A program made the position numbers and the translations under genes. A stretch of DNA of 64,000 bases from Cupriavidus metallidurans CH34 (GTDB lineage: Bacteria; Pseudomonadota; Gammaproteobacteria; Burkholderiales; Burkholderiaceae), in the NCBI RefSeq assembly GCF_000196015.1, contig NC_007973.1, positions 2,480,001 through 2,544,000 on the forward strand. Reading direction: 5' to 3'. Below, one piece after another: positions 34,488 to 42,733 of this stretch (positions within the stretch are counted from its first letter, which is position 1; the number at the start of each line of letters is the position of its first letter). The notes under the pieces were generated by a model. That model worked only from the letters and a program-made list of their open reading frames with translations, made no database searches and was not told the DNA's origin.

Positions 34488-35726
34488 ATGGCCGTGGACG
34501 ACACCGCCCCACGAGCCCAGCGCCCTGGCCCCATCGCACTCGCCGACCTGTTCGACGCTGCGCTGAAGGACCTCGCGCCCAAGTCCAGCTCTGGCGCTCC
34601 CGCGTCCCTGCCTGCTCCAACGCCCACGCCTCCTACGTCCGGCGACGCCTTCCTGTTCAGTGGCAATCGGCACGAGAGCGTGCCGCGGCGGCTGTTCCTC
34701 GACCGCCGCCTGACACCGCTGGAGCGCAACGCCTGGCAGGTGTTCCGATTGATGCTCAACGACGATGGCGTCACGGCATTTCCCACCTATGAGCAGTTGC
34801 GCCCCTGGCTGGCGTCGATGCCCTGCGCAGGCCAGGCCTCCCATGAGACCGTGGCGCGGGCGCTGACGCTGCTGCGCCTGACGCGCTGGCTGAGCCTCGT
34901 GCGACGACGGCGCGACCCCAAGACCGGTCGCATCCTCGGCAACCTCTACGTCCTGCACGACGAACCGCTGACGCCGTTCGAGGCGATGCAACTCGACGCC
35001 GACTACCTGGCCCTGGTCAGCCAGTCGCTGGGGCATTCGGCCAAGGCCGTCCAGGTGGTGGGACTCAACACCCTCCAGGAGATCGCGGACGACCCGATGC
35101 TGTCCGGACGCACCTTGCCGTCGCGGCTGCAAGTGCTCGCCGAGCGCCTGGCCGACCAGGGCATCACCGCCTCCGAAAGTTATCCACAGGAGGATGCGGT
35201 CCACGATTCCGAAGAAGGGCCCGCGAGCCTTCTTCGGAATGGCGATCGCCCATCTTCGGAATCCGAAGCAGGGCCGAAACCCGCGCCAGACGGCGCTCTT
35301 CGGAATTCGAAGCAGGACCGTACAGTACGTAGTAGTCGTATTGATGAAGTACGTACTACCGCGCAGGCGCGTGCGCTGGGCGACCTGCAATGGCCCAAGC
35401 GCTTCGCGGAACTGAAGGCGGAACAGCAGGCCGGAGCCAAGATGGCGTTGCAGCAGGTGGACGCTGCCCTGCGGCAGGCCGTGCTGGACGAATGGGCCGC
35501 ACGGTGCGGCAAGCATGGCATCCGCAACCCCGCCGGTTATCTGTTCGGCATCATCCAGCGCGCCATGCGCGGCGAGTTCAATGCCTGGGCCAAGCAGACC
35601 GGCCCGGCACCGCCAACACCATCGGCGGCGCGAGCGCCACCAACCGAGCCGCCGCGCAACGTCGTGCCGCCCGAGGTGGCCCGGCAGCACATCGAGCGCC
35701 TGCGCGATCTGCTGCGCAAATCCTGA
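34488..35726 (+). CDS. STY4528-family ICE/pathogenicity-island replication protein
   Basis: A 412-residue protein. It has an N-terminal Pro-rich stretch, a winged-helix replication-initiator-like core (RRLTPLERNAWQVFRLMLND, YEQLRPWLASMPC, LLRLTRWLSLVRRR, residues about 65-150), a low-complexity linker (about 230-285) and a C-terminal helical domain ending ARQHIERLRDLLRKS. The linker coincides with a DnaA box and iteron-like DNA repeats, so the gene may carry its own origin. It begins 3 bp after the DUF2857 gene. Confidence 0.85.
   Translation: MAVDDTAPRAQRPGPIALADLFDAALKDLAPKSSSGAPASLPAPTPTPPTSGDAFLFSGNRHESVPRRLFLDRRLTPLERNAWQVFRLMLNDDGVTAFPTYEQLRPWLASMPCAGQASHETVARALTLLRLTRWLSLVRRRRDPKTGRILGNLYVLHDEPLTPFEAMQLDADYLALVSQSLGHSAKAVQVVGLNTLQEIADDPMLSGRTLPSRLQVLAERLADQGITASESYPQEDAVHDSEEGPASLLRNGDRPSSESEAGPKPAPDGALRNSKQDRTVRSSRIDEVRTTAQARALGDLQWPKRFAELKAEQQAGAKMALQQVDAALRQAVLDEWAARCGKHGIRNPAGYLFGIIQRAMRGEFNAWAKQTGPAPPTPSAARAPPTEPPRNVVPPEVARQHIERLRDLLRKS
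35180..35358. other. Candidate replication origin inside the STY4528-type gene
   Basis: Seen: perfect DnaA box TTATCCACA at 35180-35188; a 13-bp perfect inverted repeat 35206-35218 / 35228-35240 (arm ATTCCGAAGAAGG); palindromes CTTCGGAATCCGAAG at 35254-35268 and CTTCGGAATTCGAAG at 35298-35312; and a direct repeat AGTACGTA at 35324-35331 and 35348-35355. All lie in the stretch coding for a low-complexity linker. The combination of initiator gene, DnaA box and iterated sites is what oriV regions look like; the function is inference. Confidence 0.5.
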
Positions 35727-35937
35727 GCACAGGGCTTGTCAAAGCCGTGAAGTAGATCTCCATGGCGGTCGGCAGAAACGGTCCCCTGGGGACGGCTGTG
35801 CGGTGAAGCGCCGGGCGACGGCGCGACATGCTGCGCAAAACCTGAGTAGAGCGCATGCAAGACCATGAAGCAGACCTCCATGGCGCTCAACGGAACGGTC
35901 CCCTGGGGACGGCTGCGCGGCGAAGGATCGTGTCGAA
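35701..35937. repeat. Imperfect ~118-bp tandem repeat with 13-bp palindromes
   Basis: Two copies (about 35701-35819 and 35820-35937). Each contains GCTGCGCAAA, a CTCCATGGCG block and the palindrome GTCCCCTGGGGAC (35781-35793 and 35898-35910). The first copy includes the 3' end and stop of the STY4528-type gene, so the second is a degenerate partial duplication of it. Confidence 0.65.
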
Positions 35938-36155
35938 CGGCAGCGCGACGTGCGGTGCAGCACGCATACCGTCAACAACCGAGGACGGGAACGCCGATGT
36001 GAGTGCCCATCTGCGGAGCGGTCCCCAGGGGACCGTTGCGCGCTGCGCCGCCAGCGCGCACAGAACCGGGGGTCGGCTCATTTCGGTTTGTTGACTGACT
36101 GCCTTCCGCTGCATGCGGATGCTGGCGGCTCCCTGTCCACCAGCGAGCGATCACC
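35938..36155. promoter_or_regulatory. Leader of the PFL_4669 gene with third palindrome
   Basis: GGTCCCCAGGGGACC at 36020-36034 has the same outer arms as the two upstream palindromes with A/T swapped at the centre. No gene is seen between 35727 and 36155. Confidence 0.5.
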
Positions 36156-36947
36156 ATGGCAACCAGCAACGAACCATTGCAACTCAACCTCGGCTCCCTG
36201 CGCAGCGCGATGTCGCTGACGCTGCACACCCACCACGCCTCGCGCATCTGGCATGGCCGCGCCGCCGCCGAGGGGCGACCCGGCATCGTCGGCCTGAACG
36301 GCTACATCGCCGTGATGAACAAGATGAAGCGCGGCTCGGAGCAGGACGACCCGTACAGCGACTGGTGGATGTTGCGCATCGAGGAAAAGCTCGACCAGAC
36401 CAGGACCACGTTGCAATCGCTGCGCGAGCAGGTTGACCAGGCACTGGCCGGCGTGCCTGCGGCGTTGAGCCTGGGTGAGAACCTCAACGTGCAGCCGGTG
36501 AAGCTCCCCTTGTTCGTGAACGCGCAGCTCGGCTTTGCCGCCGTCTATCTGCTGGCCGACTACGACGACATCGCCCGCAAGCTGATCCTCGCCCACCACA
36601 CCGCGCTGATCGATCGCTCGACGTTGGAGCGCTGGCTCAACGAAGGTGCCCACGCGCTGCGCAGCCTGTTCAGCCTGGCCCAGCAATACCGCTACTCGGG
36701 CTGCACCCGCGACGACTTCGCGGCCAAGAACGCCGCAGCTCGGGCAGCATTGGAGAAGTTCGGCGAACTGCCGCAGGACGTGCTCGAAGGCATGCGCCGC
36801 TCGAAGTTTGCGCCGCCCGTCGTGCGCCGTGGTCTGCAACAGCGTGGTGATAGCGCTGCCGCAGCCGCATCTCCCACCGACGAAGGCGCTGCCGCCGATT
36901 CGGCCGAGGCCAAGTCCACAGCCGCCGGCGAGGACGAACCGGCATGA
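36156..36947 (+). CDS. PFL_4669-family ICE protein (TIGR03761)
   Basis: A 263-residue protein conserved in this ICE class, of unknown function. It has LNLGSLRSAMSLTLHTHHA, IWHGRAAAEGRPGIVGLNGY and a long C-terminal half ending in an Ala/Glu-rich tail. In these elements it is part of the replication/partition block together with DUF3158 and SSB. ATG 36156; its stop overlaps the next start by 4 bp. Confidence 0.85.
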   Translation: MATSNEPLQLNLGSLRSAMSLTLHTHHASRIWHGRAAAEGRPGIVGLNGYIAVMNKMKRGSEQDDPYSDWWMLRIEEKLDQTRTTLQSLREQVDQALAGVPAALSLGENLNVQPVKLPLFVNAQLGFAAVYLLADYDDIARKLILAHHTALIDRSTLERWLNEGAHALRSLFSLAQQYRYSGCTRDDFAAKNAAARAALEKFGELPQDVLEGMRRSKFAPPVVRRGLQQRGDSAAAAASPTDEGAAADSAEAKSTAAGEDEPA

Positions 36948-37471
36948 GCGACCCGAACCGCGAACCGCGCTACTTCCGTCGTCTGGAACAGCCAGCCTTC
37001 ATGCGGCTGGAACACGCGGCCTCTCTAAAAGGCCTTTTAAAGCCTTTTAAAGGTAAAGGGGACTTCGAGGCCTGGGCCAGCCAGTGCTTCGCCATGCGCG
37101 ACGAGTTGATTGCCCTGGCGCAGCGACAGGTGCTGCCACAGGCGTGCGGGCATCCCTTCCACCTGCTTCCCGTCGAGCTGGCCCAGCAGACCACTGGCGC
37201 AGGCACGACCTTTCTTCGCTGGCGCAAGCACGATCGATCGGCCATGGGCGTGGCGTTGTGGCAGGAGCTGATGGCGAGCCCCAGCACGCCGGTCAACCTG
37301 CTGCACGACCTGCACGAGATCGAACTGCAGCGCGTCATGCTGAACATGCAGATCAGCCTGCTGCACACCCTGGGCAGGCAAGCACAGGAATGCGCCAGCA
37401 AGGCCGCGCAGGCGGACAACACCTACCTGCGCCGGCTCGCGTCCGTTCCTGCCGCAGTGCGCGATCGGTGA
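36944..37471 (+). CDS. DUF3158-family ICE protein
   Basis: A 175-residue protein of DUF3158. Conserved-looking pieces are EPRYFRRLEQPAFMRLEHAA, LKGLLKPFKGKGDF, TTFLRWRKHDRSAMG and HDLHEIELQRVMLNMQ. The function is unknown. The start overlaps the PFL_4669 stop (ATGA), so the two are coupled. The DNA near 37025-37055 has repeated AAAGGCCTTTTAAAG-like AT-rich palindromes that stand out from the GC-rich frame. Confidence 0.85.
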   Translation: MSDPNREPRYFRRLEQPAFMRLEHAASLKGLLKPFKGKGDFEAWASQCFAMRDELIALAQRQVLPQACGHPFHLLPVELAQQTTGAGTTFLRWRKHDRSAMGVALWQELMASPSTPVNLLHDLHEIELQRVMLNMQISLLHTLGRQAQECASKAAQADNTYLRRLASVPAAVRDR

Positions 37472-37544
37472 TTGCGCCTGCCATCCGAGCACGCGCCCGA
37501 GCCCAACGAGGCACGGGTATTTCAACCACCACGGAGATTCCAAC

Positions 37545-37985
37545 ATGAGCACACAATTCATCGGCGAGGGCAACATCGGATCGCCTCCCGAGTACCGCGA
37601 ATTCCCCAATGGCAACGACGATCCTCGCCGGTTGCTCCGGCTGAACGTGTACTTCGACAACCCCGTCCCCACCAAGGGCGGCGAGTTCGAGGACCGCGGC
37701 GGCTTCTGGGCGCCGGTGGAACTCTGGCACCACGACGCCGACCGCTGGCAGCAGCTCTACCAGAAGGGCATGCGGGTGCTGGTCGTCGGCCGCATGGAGC
37801 GCGACCCCTGGACGGACAACGAAGATCAGCCGCGTGAGACTTGGCAGGTCAACGCGCGCAGTGTCGGCATCCTGCCGTACCGCATCGAGTCTGTGGCCCT
37901 CAGCCCGAAGCCACAGGAGGCAGAGCCGAAGCCCCAGGCCACCCAGGAATCGACGGCGCCGAAAGAGACCAAGCGCAGGAAGTGA
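37545..37985 (+). CDS. ssb: ICE single-stranded DNA-binding protein
   Basis: A 146-residue OB-fold protein of the ICE SSB type: IGSPPEYREFPNGNDDPRRL, LLRLNVYFDNPVP and GMRVLVVGRMERDPW. It binds single-stranded DNA during element replication or transfer. The C-terminus is Pro/Lys/Glu-rich and ends KRRK, without the acidic DDDIPF-like tip that recruits partners in housekeeping SSB. Confidence 0.85.
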   Translation: MSTQFIGEGNIGSPPEYREFPNGNDDPRRLLRLNVYFDNPVPTKGGEFEDRGGFWAPVELWHHDADRWQQLYQKGMRVLVVGRMERDPWTDNEDQPRETWQVNARSVGILPYRIESVALSPKPQEAEPKPQATQESTAPKETKRRK

Positions 37986-38040
37986 TCGGGCATGGAGGGC
38001 GGCTGCCGCAGTGCTTCGCCGCCCTCCATGCGCTGCGAAT

Positions 38041-38055
38041 TATCCCCAGGGGATA
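38041..38055. promoter_or_regulatory. 15-bp palindrome upstream of topB
   Basis: TATCCCCAGGGGATA, a perfect palindrome with the same TCCCC.GGGGA core as the three near 35.8-36.0 kb. It lies in the 283-bp gap between ssb and topB. Confidence 0.5.
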
Positions 38056-38268
38056 GCTCCACCAACGTCCACCGAGTTCCACGCGCGCTCCCGGAAATCG
38101 CGGCTCTCGGCCCGCACACTTCCGGCCACGCACCTTCCCCGCACTCGCCATTTCATCGGCGTGAAAGCGGTCGCTGCCGCATGCGGCTTGTTTGCTGCTG
38201 CCAGGGGCTGCGCTCGGCATCCTCGATCCCAGCAACTCCATGAACAACAGGAATCGGGATGGACGGAT

Positions 38269-40299
38269 ATGCGGCTGTTCTTGTGCGAGAAGCCCTCCCA
38301 GGGCAAAGACATTGGCCGGATTCTCGGCGCCACGCAGCGCGGTGAAGGCTGCCTCAACGGTTCCGGCGTCACGGTCACCTGGTGCATCGGCCATCTCGTG
38401 GAGGCGGCGCCGCCCGAGGCCTACGACGAGCAGCTCAAACGATGGTCCGTTGAGCAGTTGCCCATCATTCCCCAGCACTGGCGGGTCGAGGTCAAACCGA
38501 AGACCGCCACGCAATTCAAGGTCGTCAAGGCGCTCTTGGCGAAGGCGACTCACCTGGTTATCGCCACCGATGCCGACCGCGAGGGCGAATTGATCGCCCG
38601 CGAGATCGTGGAGCTTTGCGGCTACCGCGGCCCCATCGAACGCCTGTGGCTGTCGGCGCTCAACGATGCGTCCATTCGGGCGGCACTGGGCAAGCTGCGG
38701 CCTTCGGCCGAGACGCTTTCGATGTACCACTCGGCGCTGGCGCGCTCCCGTGCGGATTGGCTCGTGGGCATGAACCTGAGCCGGCTGTTCACGGTGCTGG
38801 GGCGACAGGCGGGTTACGACGGCGTGCTGTCGGTCGGCCGCGTACAGACCCCGACGCTCAAGCTCGTTGTGGACCGCGACCGCGAGATCGCGCGCTTCGT
38901 GTCCGTACCATACTGGGCCATCGCCGTGTCCCTGTTCGCAGGCGGTTCGACTTTCGCCGCGCAATGGGTTCCACCCGATGCGTGCACCGACGACGCAGGC
39001 CGCTGCCTGCGGCAGCCGGTCGCACAGCAGACCATGCAGCAGATCCGCGCTGCGGGCAGTGCCCACGTCGTGTCGGTGGAGACTGAGCGTGTCCGCGAAG
39101 GCCCGCCGCTGCCGTTCGACCTGGGCACCTTGCAGGAAGTGTGTTCCAAGCAGCTTGGGCTGGACGTGCAGGAAACCTTGGAGATTGCCCAAGCCCTGTA
39201 CGAGACGCACAAGGCCACGACGTACCCCCGCTCGGACTCCGGCTACCTGCCCGAGAGCATGTTTGCCGAAGTGCCCACCGTTCTCGACAGCCTGCTCAAG
39301 ACCGATCCCTCGCTGCGCTCGATCATGGGCCAGCTCGACCGCTCGCAGCGCTCGCGCGCCTGGAACGATGGCAAGGTCACGGCGCACCACGGCATCATCC
39401 CGACGCTCGAACCGGCGAAGCTCTCCGCCATGAGCGAGAAGGAACTGGCCGTGTACAGGCTCATCCGGTCGCATTACCTGGCGCAGTTCCTCCCTCACCA
39501 CGAGTTCGACCGCACTGTGGCCAAGTTTTCGTGCGGGGGGCAGAACCTGGCGGCCACGGGCAAGCAGGTTGTCATCCCGGGTTGGCGCCAGGTGCTCGCC
39601 GAGCCGCAGGCCGAAGACGGTGATGGCGAGGGCGATACTGCGGTCCGCGCCCAGGTGCTGCCCGCGCTGCCGAAACTGTATGAGGGCCTGGCATGCCAGG
39701 TGGCCGACGTCGATCTCAAGGCACTCAAGACGCTGCCGCCCAAACCGTACACGCAAGGCGAGTTGGTCAAGTCCATGAAAGGCGTCGCCAAGCTGGTGTC
39801 CGATCCCCGCCTGAAGCAGAAGCTCAAGGATACGGTTGGCATCGGCACCGAAGCGACGCGGGCCAACATCATCGGCGGCCTGATCGCTCGCGGCTACCTC
39901 GTGAAGAAGGGGCGCGCCATCCGCGCCTCGGATGCGGCTTTCACTTTGATCGATGCCGTGCCTGCGGCGATTGCCGACCCTGGCACCACCGCCGTCTGGG
40001 AACAGGCGCTCGACATGATCGAGGCCGGACAGCTCACCCTGGACGTGTTCATCGGCAAGCAGGCCGCGTGGATTTCGCAGTTGATTGCGCAGTACGGCAG
40101 CGCCTCCCTGTCCATCAAGGTTCCCCAAGGGCCGGCATGCCCGCAGTGCGGCGCACCCACGCGCCAGCGCAGCGGCAAGAGCGGCCCGTTCTGGTCGTGC
40201 AGCCGCTACCCGGACTGCAAAGGCACGCTGCCAGTCGAATCCGGCAGCTCCAAGCGCGGCGCCTCGCGCCCGCGCCGTAGCGGCCGCAAAGGCTCCTGA
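38269..40299 (+). CDS. topB: DNA topoisomerase III (type IA)
   Basis: A 676-residue type IA topoisomerase. The TOPRIM start is MRLFLCEKPSQGKDIGRIL with ATDADREGELIAREI as the acidic site, then SVGRVQTPTLKLVVDRD, and the catalytic tyrosine lies in TTYPRSDSGYLP. A C-terminal zinc-finger-like CPQCGAP...WSCSRYPDC follows near residue 620. It would resolve or decatenate ICE DNA. ATG 38269 begins the TOPRIM domain; the longer upstream frame is not coding. Confidence 0.96.
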   Translation: MRLFLCEKPSQGKDIGRILGATQRGEGCLNGSGVTVTWCIGHLVEAAPPEAYDEQLKRWSVEQLPIIPQHWRVEVKPKTATQFKVVKALLAKATHLVIATDADREGELIAREIVELCGYRGPIERLWLSALNDASIRAALGKLRPSAETLSMYHSALARSRADWLVGMNLSRLFTVLGRQAGYDGVLSVGRVQTPTLKLVVDRDREIARFVSVPYWAIAVSLFAGGSTFAAQWVPPDACTDDAGRCLRQPVAQQTMQQIRAAGSAHVVSVETERVREGPPLPFDLGTLQEVCSKQLGLDVQETLEIAQALYETHKATTYPRSDSGYLPESMFAEVPTVLDSLLKTDPSLRSIMGQLDRSQRSRAWNDGKVTAHHGIIPTLEPAKLSAMSEKELAVYRLIRSHYLAQFLPHHEFDRTVAKFSCGGQNLAATGKQVVIPGWRQVLAEPQAEDGDGEGDTAVRAQVLPALPKLYEGLACQVADVDLKALKTLPPKPYTQGELVKSMKGVAKLVSDPRLKQKLKDTVGIGTEATRANIIGGLIARGYLVKKGRAIRASDAAFTLIDAVPAAIADPGTTAVWEQALDMIEAGQLTLDVFIGKQAAWISQLIAQYGSASLSIKVPQGPACPQCGAPTRQRSGKSGPFWSCSRYPDCKGTLPVESGSSKRGASRPRRSGRKGS

Positions 40300-40843
40300 C
40301 CGCCCCCGTTCCCCGTGAGCCGTGCCCGCCTTCGGCGGCGTGGCCCCTGTCCCGCACTCCGCCGCATGCCCTGCGGGACGCCCAGCGCGCAACGCCTTCT
40401 TGATCCGTGTGCGCGTCCCGCCCAGCCGTCCCCGGCCGCGGGACCTGAAGGTAGCTTCTCTGCGAGCCGCACCACGCGCGTTCTGTTGATCTGCGTTTCT
40501 TCCGCCCTCTGCGAAGGGTCTCCCGGTGGCTTGCCAGGCTGCACGAGCCACCGGGAGACCCTTCGTGGTCAGCGGTAATCGGTGCCGGTGCCCGCCGGTG
40601 CAAAAACGGGCTCCCTTTGTGCGCGGATGTGCGCCAGACGATGCCGGCCCCAGCCACGACATGGGCCGGGTGTGATTGCTTGATGAGCAGACGGTTCTAG
40701 CGACGACCGGGCCTGCCAATCAGCCCACGGGTGGTTCCTCTTTTCTCCCGAGCCGAAGGCCGTTGGGCCTTCGGCGCCATTCTCCTGCCCATCAACGTCC
40801 CGGCCCGGCCATTGGCCTGGGCCACACGAACAGGAGAGACGAC
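40300..40843. other. Long leader with two strong hairpins after topB
   Basis: No gene is seen. There is a 20-bp perfect inverted repeat at 40512-40531 and 40546-40565 (arm CGAAGGGTCTCCCGGTGGCT, 14-nt loop), and a second hairpin CCGAAGGCC/GGCCTTCGG at 40753-40774. AGGAGAG sits before ATG 40844. Confidence 0.6.
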
Positions 40844-40992
40844 ATGCACCCTCAACCTTGCGCACCGCTGCTGTACGGCAGACGGAGGTCGAGAACGGCA
40901 TGCCCGCCTATCGCGCGGCCATCGCCAATGGTACGCTCGGCTGCAGCCGAGGCCGTAGCCCAAAGGCTGGACTACCTCTTTTGCAGAGGTAA
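40844..40992 (+). pseudogene. Possible frameshifted small ICE gene
   Basis: A good ribosome-binding site leads to ATG 40844 (MHPQPCAP). The coded-looking continuation is in another frame (TEVENGMPAYRAAIANGT, LGCSRGRSPKAG, LLQR, stop TAA 40990-40992) that a one-base deletion would join. The metal cargo begins right after it. No family is recognised, so this is a weak call. Confidence 0.25.
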
Positions 40993-41022
40993 ACCTCGGG
41001 ATGAACTGGGCGAAAACATGCC

Positions 41023-41658
41023 TTATGTGCCCGCCTTACGGCGAGCTGTTTCCGATGCTTCGCGCAGGATTTCCCGCCCCCCATTCGCTGCGATTGCGGC
41101 CACGATGACGCCCAGCACCAGATCCGGGATGTTCGACCCGAACCCCATCACCAGCACCCCGGACAGCACAATCGCACCATTGACGATGGAGTCGTTGCTG
41201 GTAAAGATCGCTGACGCCTTGAAGTTCACATCTTCCCCGCGATGGCGGCGCAGTAGTCTGAGGCACACTAGGTTCAAAGCCGCGTTCAGCGCGGCCATGG
41301 CCATCATGGCTGGGCCGACAGGCTCTTCCCCTCCAGCGAAGCGGCGTAGGACTTCCAACAGCAGCAGCGCGGCCAGGCCGATTAGCAAGAAACCCGACAA
41401 GCGGGCCGCGCCCACCTTGACCGTTGCCGCACGACCGACGGCATACAGGCTAACCGCATAGACCGACGCATCGGCGAGGTTGTCCAACCCGGCGCCCATC
41501 AGCGCCGTAGAGCCAGCCCAGATGCCAAGGGCAATGCCGGCGGCGGACTGCGTCAGGTTGATCAGCAACACAGTCAGAAGAATCTTTCGGTCCTTCGCAT
41601 CGCTCGCATCTAGGCGGCCCAACTCGTCGTTTTCGTGATTTCTGTGGTTTTCAGCCAT
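41023..41658 (-). CDS. Cation diffusion facilitator-type metal exporter
   Basis: A 211-residue membrane protein of the CDF superfamily: ILLTVLLINLTQSAAGIALG, GSTALMGAGLDNLADASVYA (in place of the usual SxxLxxDAxHSxxD motif), LNLVCLRLLRRHRGEDVNFKAS and a final helix near IPDLVLGVIVAAIA. It lacks the long cytosolic C-terminal domain. It is part of the Cd/Zn/Pb island, divergent from a MerR-type operator at 41758. Confidence 0.8.
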   Translation of the reverse strand: MAENHRNHENDELGRLDASDAKDRKILLTVLLINLTQSAAGIALGIWAGSTALMGAGLDNLADASVYAVSLYAVGRAATVKVGAARLSGFLLIGLAALLLLEVLRRFAGGEEPVGPAMMAMAALNAALNLVCLRLLRRHRGEDVNFKASAIFTSNDSIVNGAIVLSGVLVMGFGSNIPDLVLGVIVAAIAANGGREILREASETARRKAGT

Positions 41659-41757
41659 GCATTGTTCCTTCCAAATCGATGGATGCTGAAGCCTGTAGCG
41701 GCTGGAGAGTCAAGGCGCAGATGCAACGAACTTGCCACAGGGTCTTCCCGGACGCCC

Positions 41758-41789
41758 TTGACTCTACCGTAGCTAGAAGGTTTTCCAAT
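41758..41789 (+). promoter_or_regulatory. MerR/CadR-type promoter (second copy)
   Basis: TTGACTCTA followed by a CTAGAAGGTTTTCCAAT sequence, closely resembling the cadA promoter at 43153 in this window. TTGACT at 41758-41763 and TCCAAT at 41784-41789 give a 20-bp spacer, the long spacing used by MerR-family activators. Confidence 0.55.
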
Positions 41790-41815
41790 CCAGTCAGAGC
41801 TTTAGGACAGAACAG

Positions 41816-42279
41816 ATGAGCACCAATGCGCCCCCTTCATTGCGACTGTCATCCGGTATGGCTGCTATCCACTGATCCGTGGCGCCACTGCGGTTGTGCT
41901 CTTCGGCGAGCTCGCGACCGGCCGGCCGTCTTTTCCGACGGAGCTACTCACAGTGATCGTCGCGCTCGCTTGTGCCGCCTTGCTAGAGGGCGGGCGGCCT
42001 TTCCACTCCCCGTTGAGCCAGTAGCGGCGTTCCAAGCTGTGGTTGGCCGTCGGCGCATGGCTCGGCTTCTTGGTCGTGCATCTGGCCTTCCAGCACTCCA
42101 ATCTGGGATACCGGGTCGGGCCGTTGGGATTGTTGATCGGGGTGGCTGAAGCCCATCGCTGGCATCACAAGCGTGAGCACGAAGACGCCCAAGTCAACTA
42201 CGGCGATTTCTGGATGCCCGGGGGCCACTTGTTCAGCGCTTTCCGGTCGCAAAAGCACACGCTGGGCGCCAAAGAGTGA
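41816..42279 (+). pseudogene. Degenerate sterol desaturase / fatty-acid hydroxylase family gene
   Basis: The frame encodes ATAVVLFGELATG and LLEGGRPFHSPLSQ, meets TAG at about 42023, then continues in frame with WLAVGAWLGFLVVHLAFQHS, AEAHRWHHKREHEDAQVNYG and DFWMPGGHLF, the His-rich end of the family. The start region is shifted by another frame change, so the gene is broken at least twice. Intact homologues occur beside CDF and cadA genes in metal islands. Confidence 0.6.
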
Positions 42280-42733
42280 CACTCAAGAAAGATGGACTTT
42301 CCAATGGACTACGGCCCGCAGCTTGTCTATCCCTTCCGGAGCCGGCCAGCAGCGGCAAACGCTTGCGCTGCTGGCTATACGATCTTGCCCACGTCGCATT
42401 CTTGCGCGAGTCGGGCCTTGCGGCTTCTTGCGAAGCGATCGCGAGTTGCGTGGCGTGCCCATGAGTCGGGCCGCGTCGTGGCGCACTGCTACCTTGGCCT
42501 GCACCTGCACCTGCGCAGCCACGCCGCGATGCTCGGTCTGGCCTGGAGAACCCGTAAGGTGGCGGAGATTGCGGCGCGCAGGTCGTCCGGCTCGCGCTGG
42601 CTCCTGTGGGCCACGCCCTCGGTCGCACGCCGTCTCAAAACGTCAGAATCGCGCGCTTTCGCATGATGGAGCGCGGCACGTGGCTCTCAGAACTGGACCC
42701 GATCACTTCCAGCACCGATGACACGCTCGAGCT
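42280..42733. other. No gene recognised
   Basis: 454 bp between the desaturase remnant and cadR. Open frames on both strands lack coding character; it may be degraded island DNA. Confidence 0.4.

Noticed and set aside
32080..35690. Very long minus-strand open frames opposite parB and STY4528 genes
   Set aside because: Antisense shadows without domains; plus-strand genes are clear family members in a known ICE order.
37900..40719. 939-codon minus-strand open frame opposite ssb and topB
   Set aside because: No start signal or domain and fully explained by high-GC antisense of topB.
42292..42666. 125-codon frame between the desaturase remnant and cadR
   Set aside because: No ribosome-binding site, no domain, and irregular composition; treated as gene-free.
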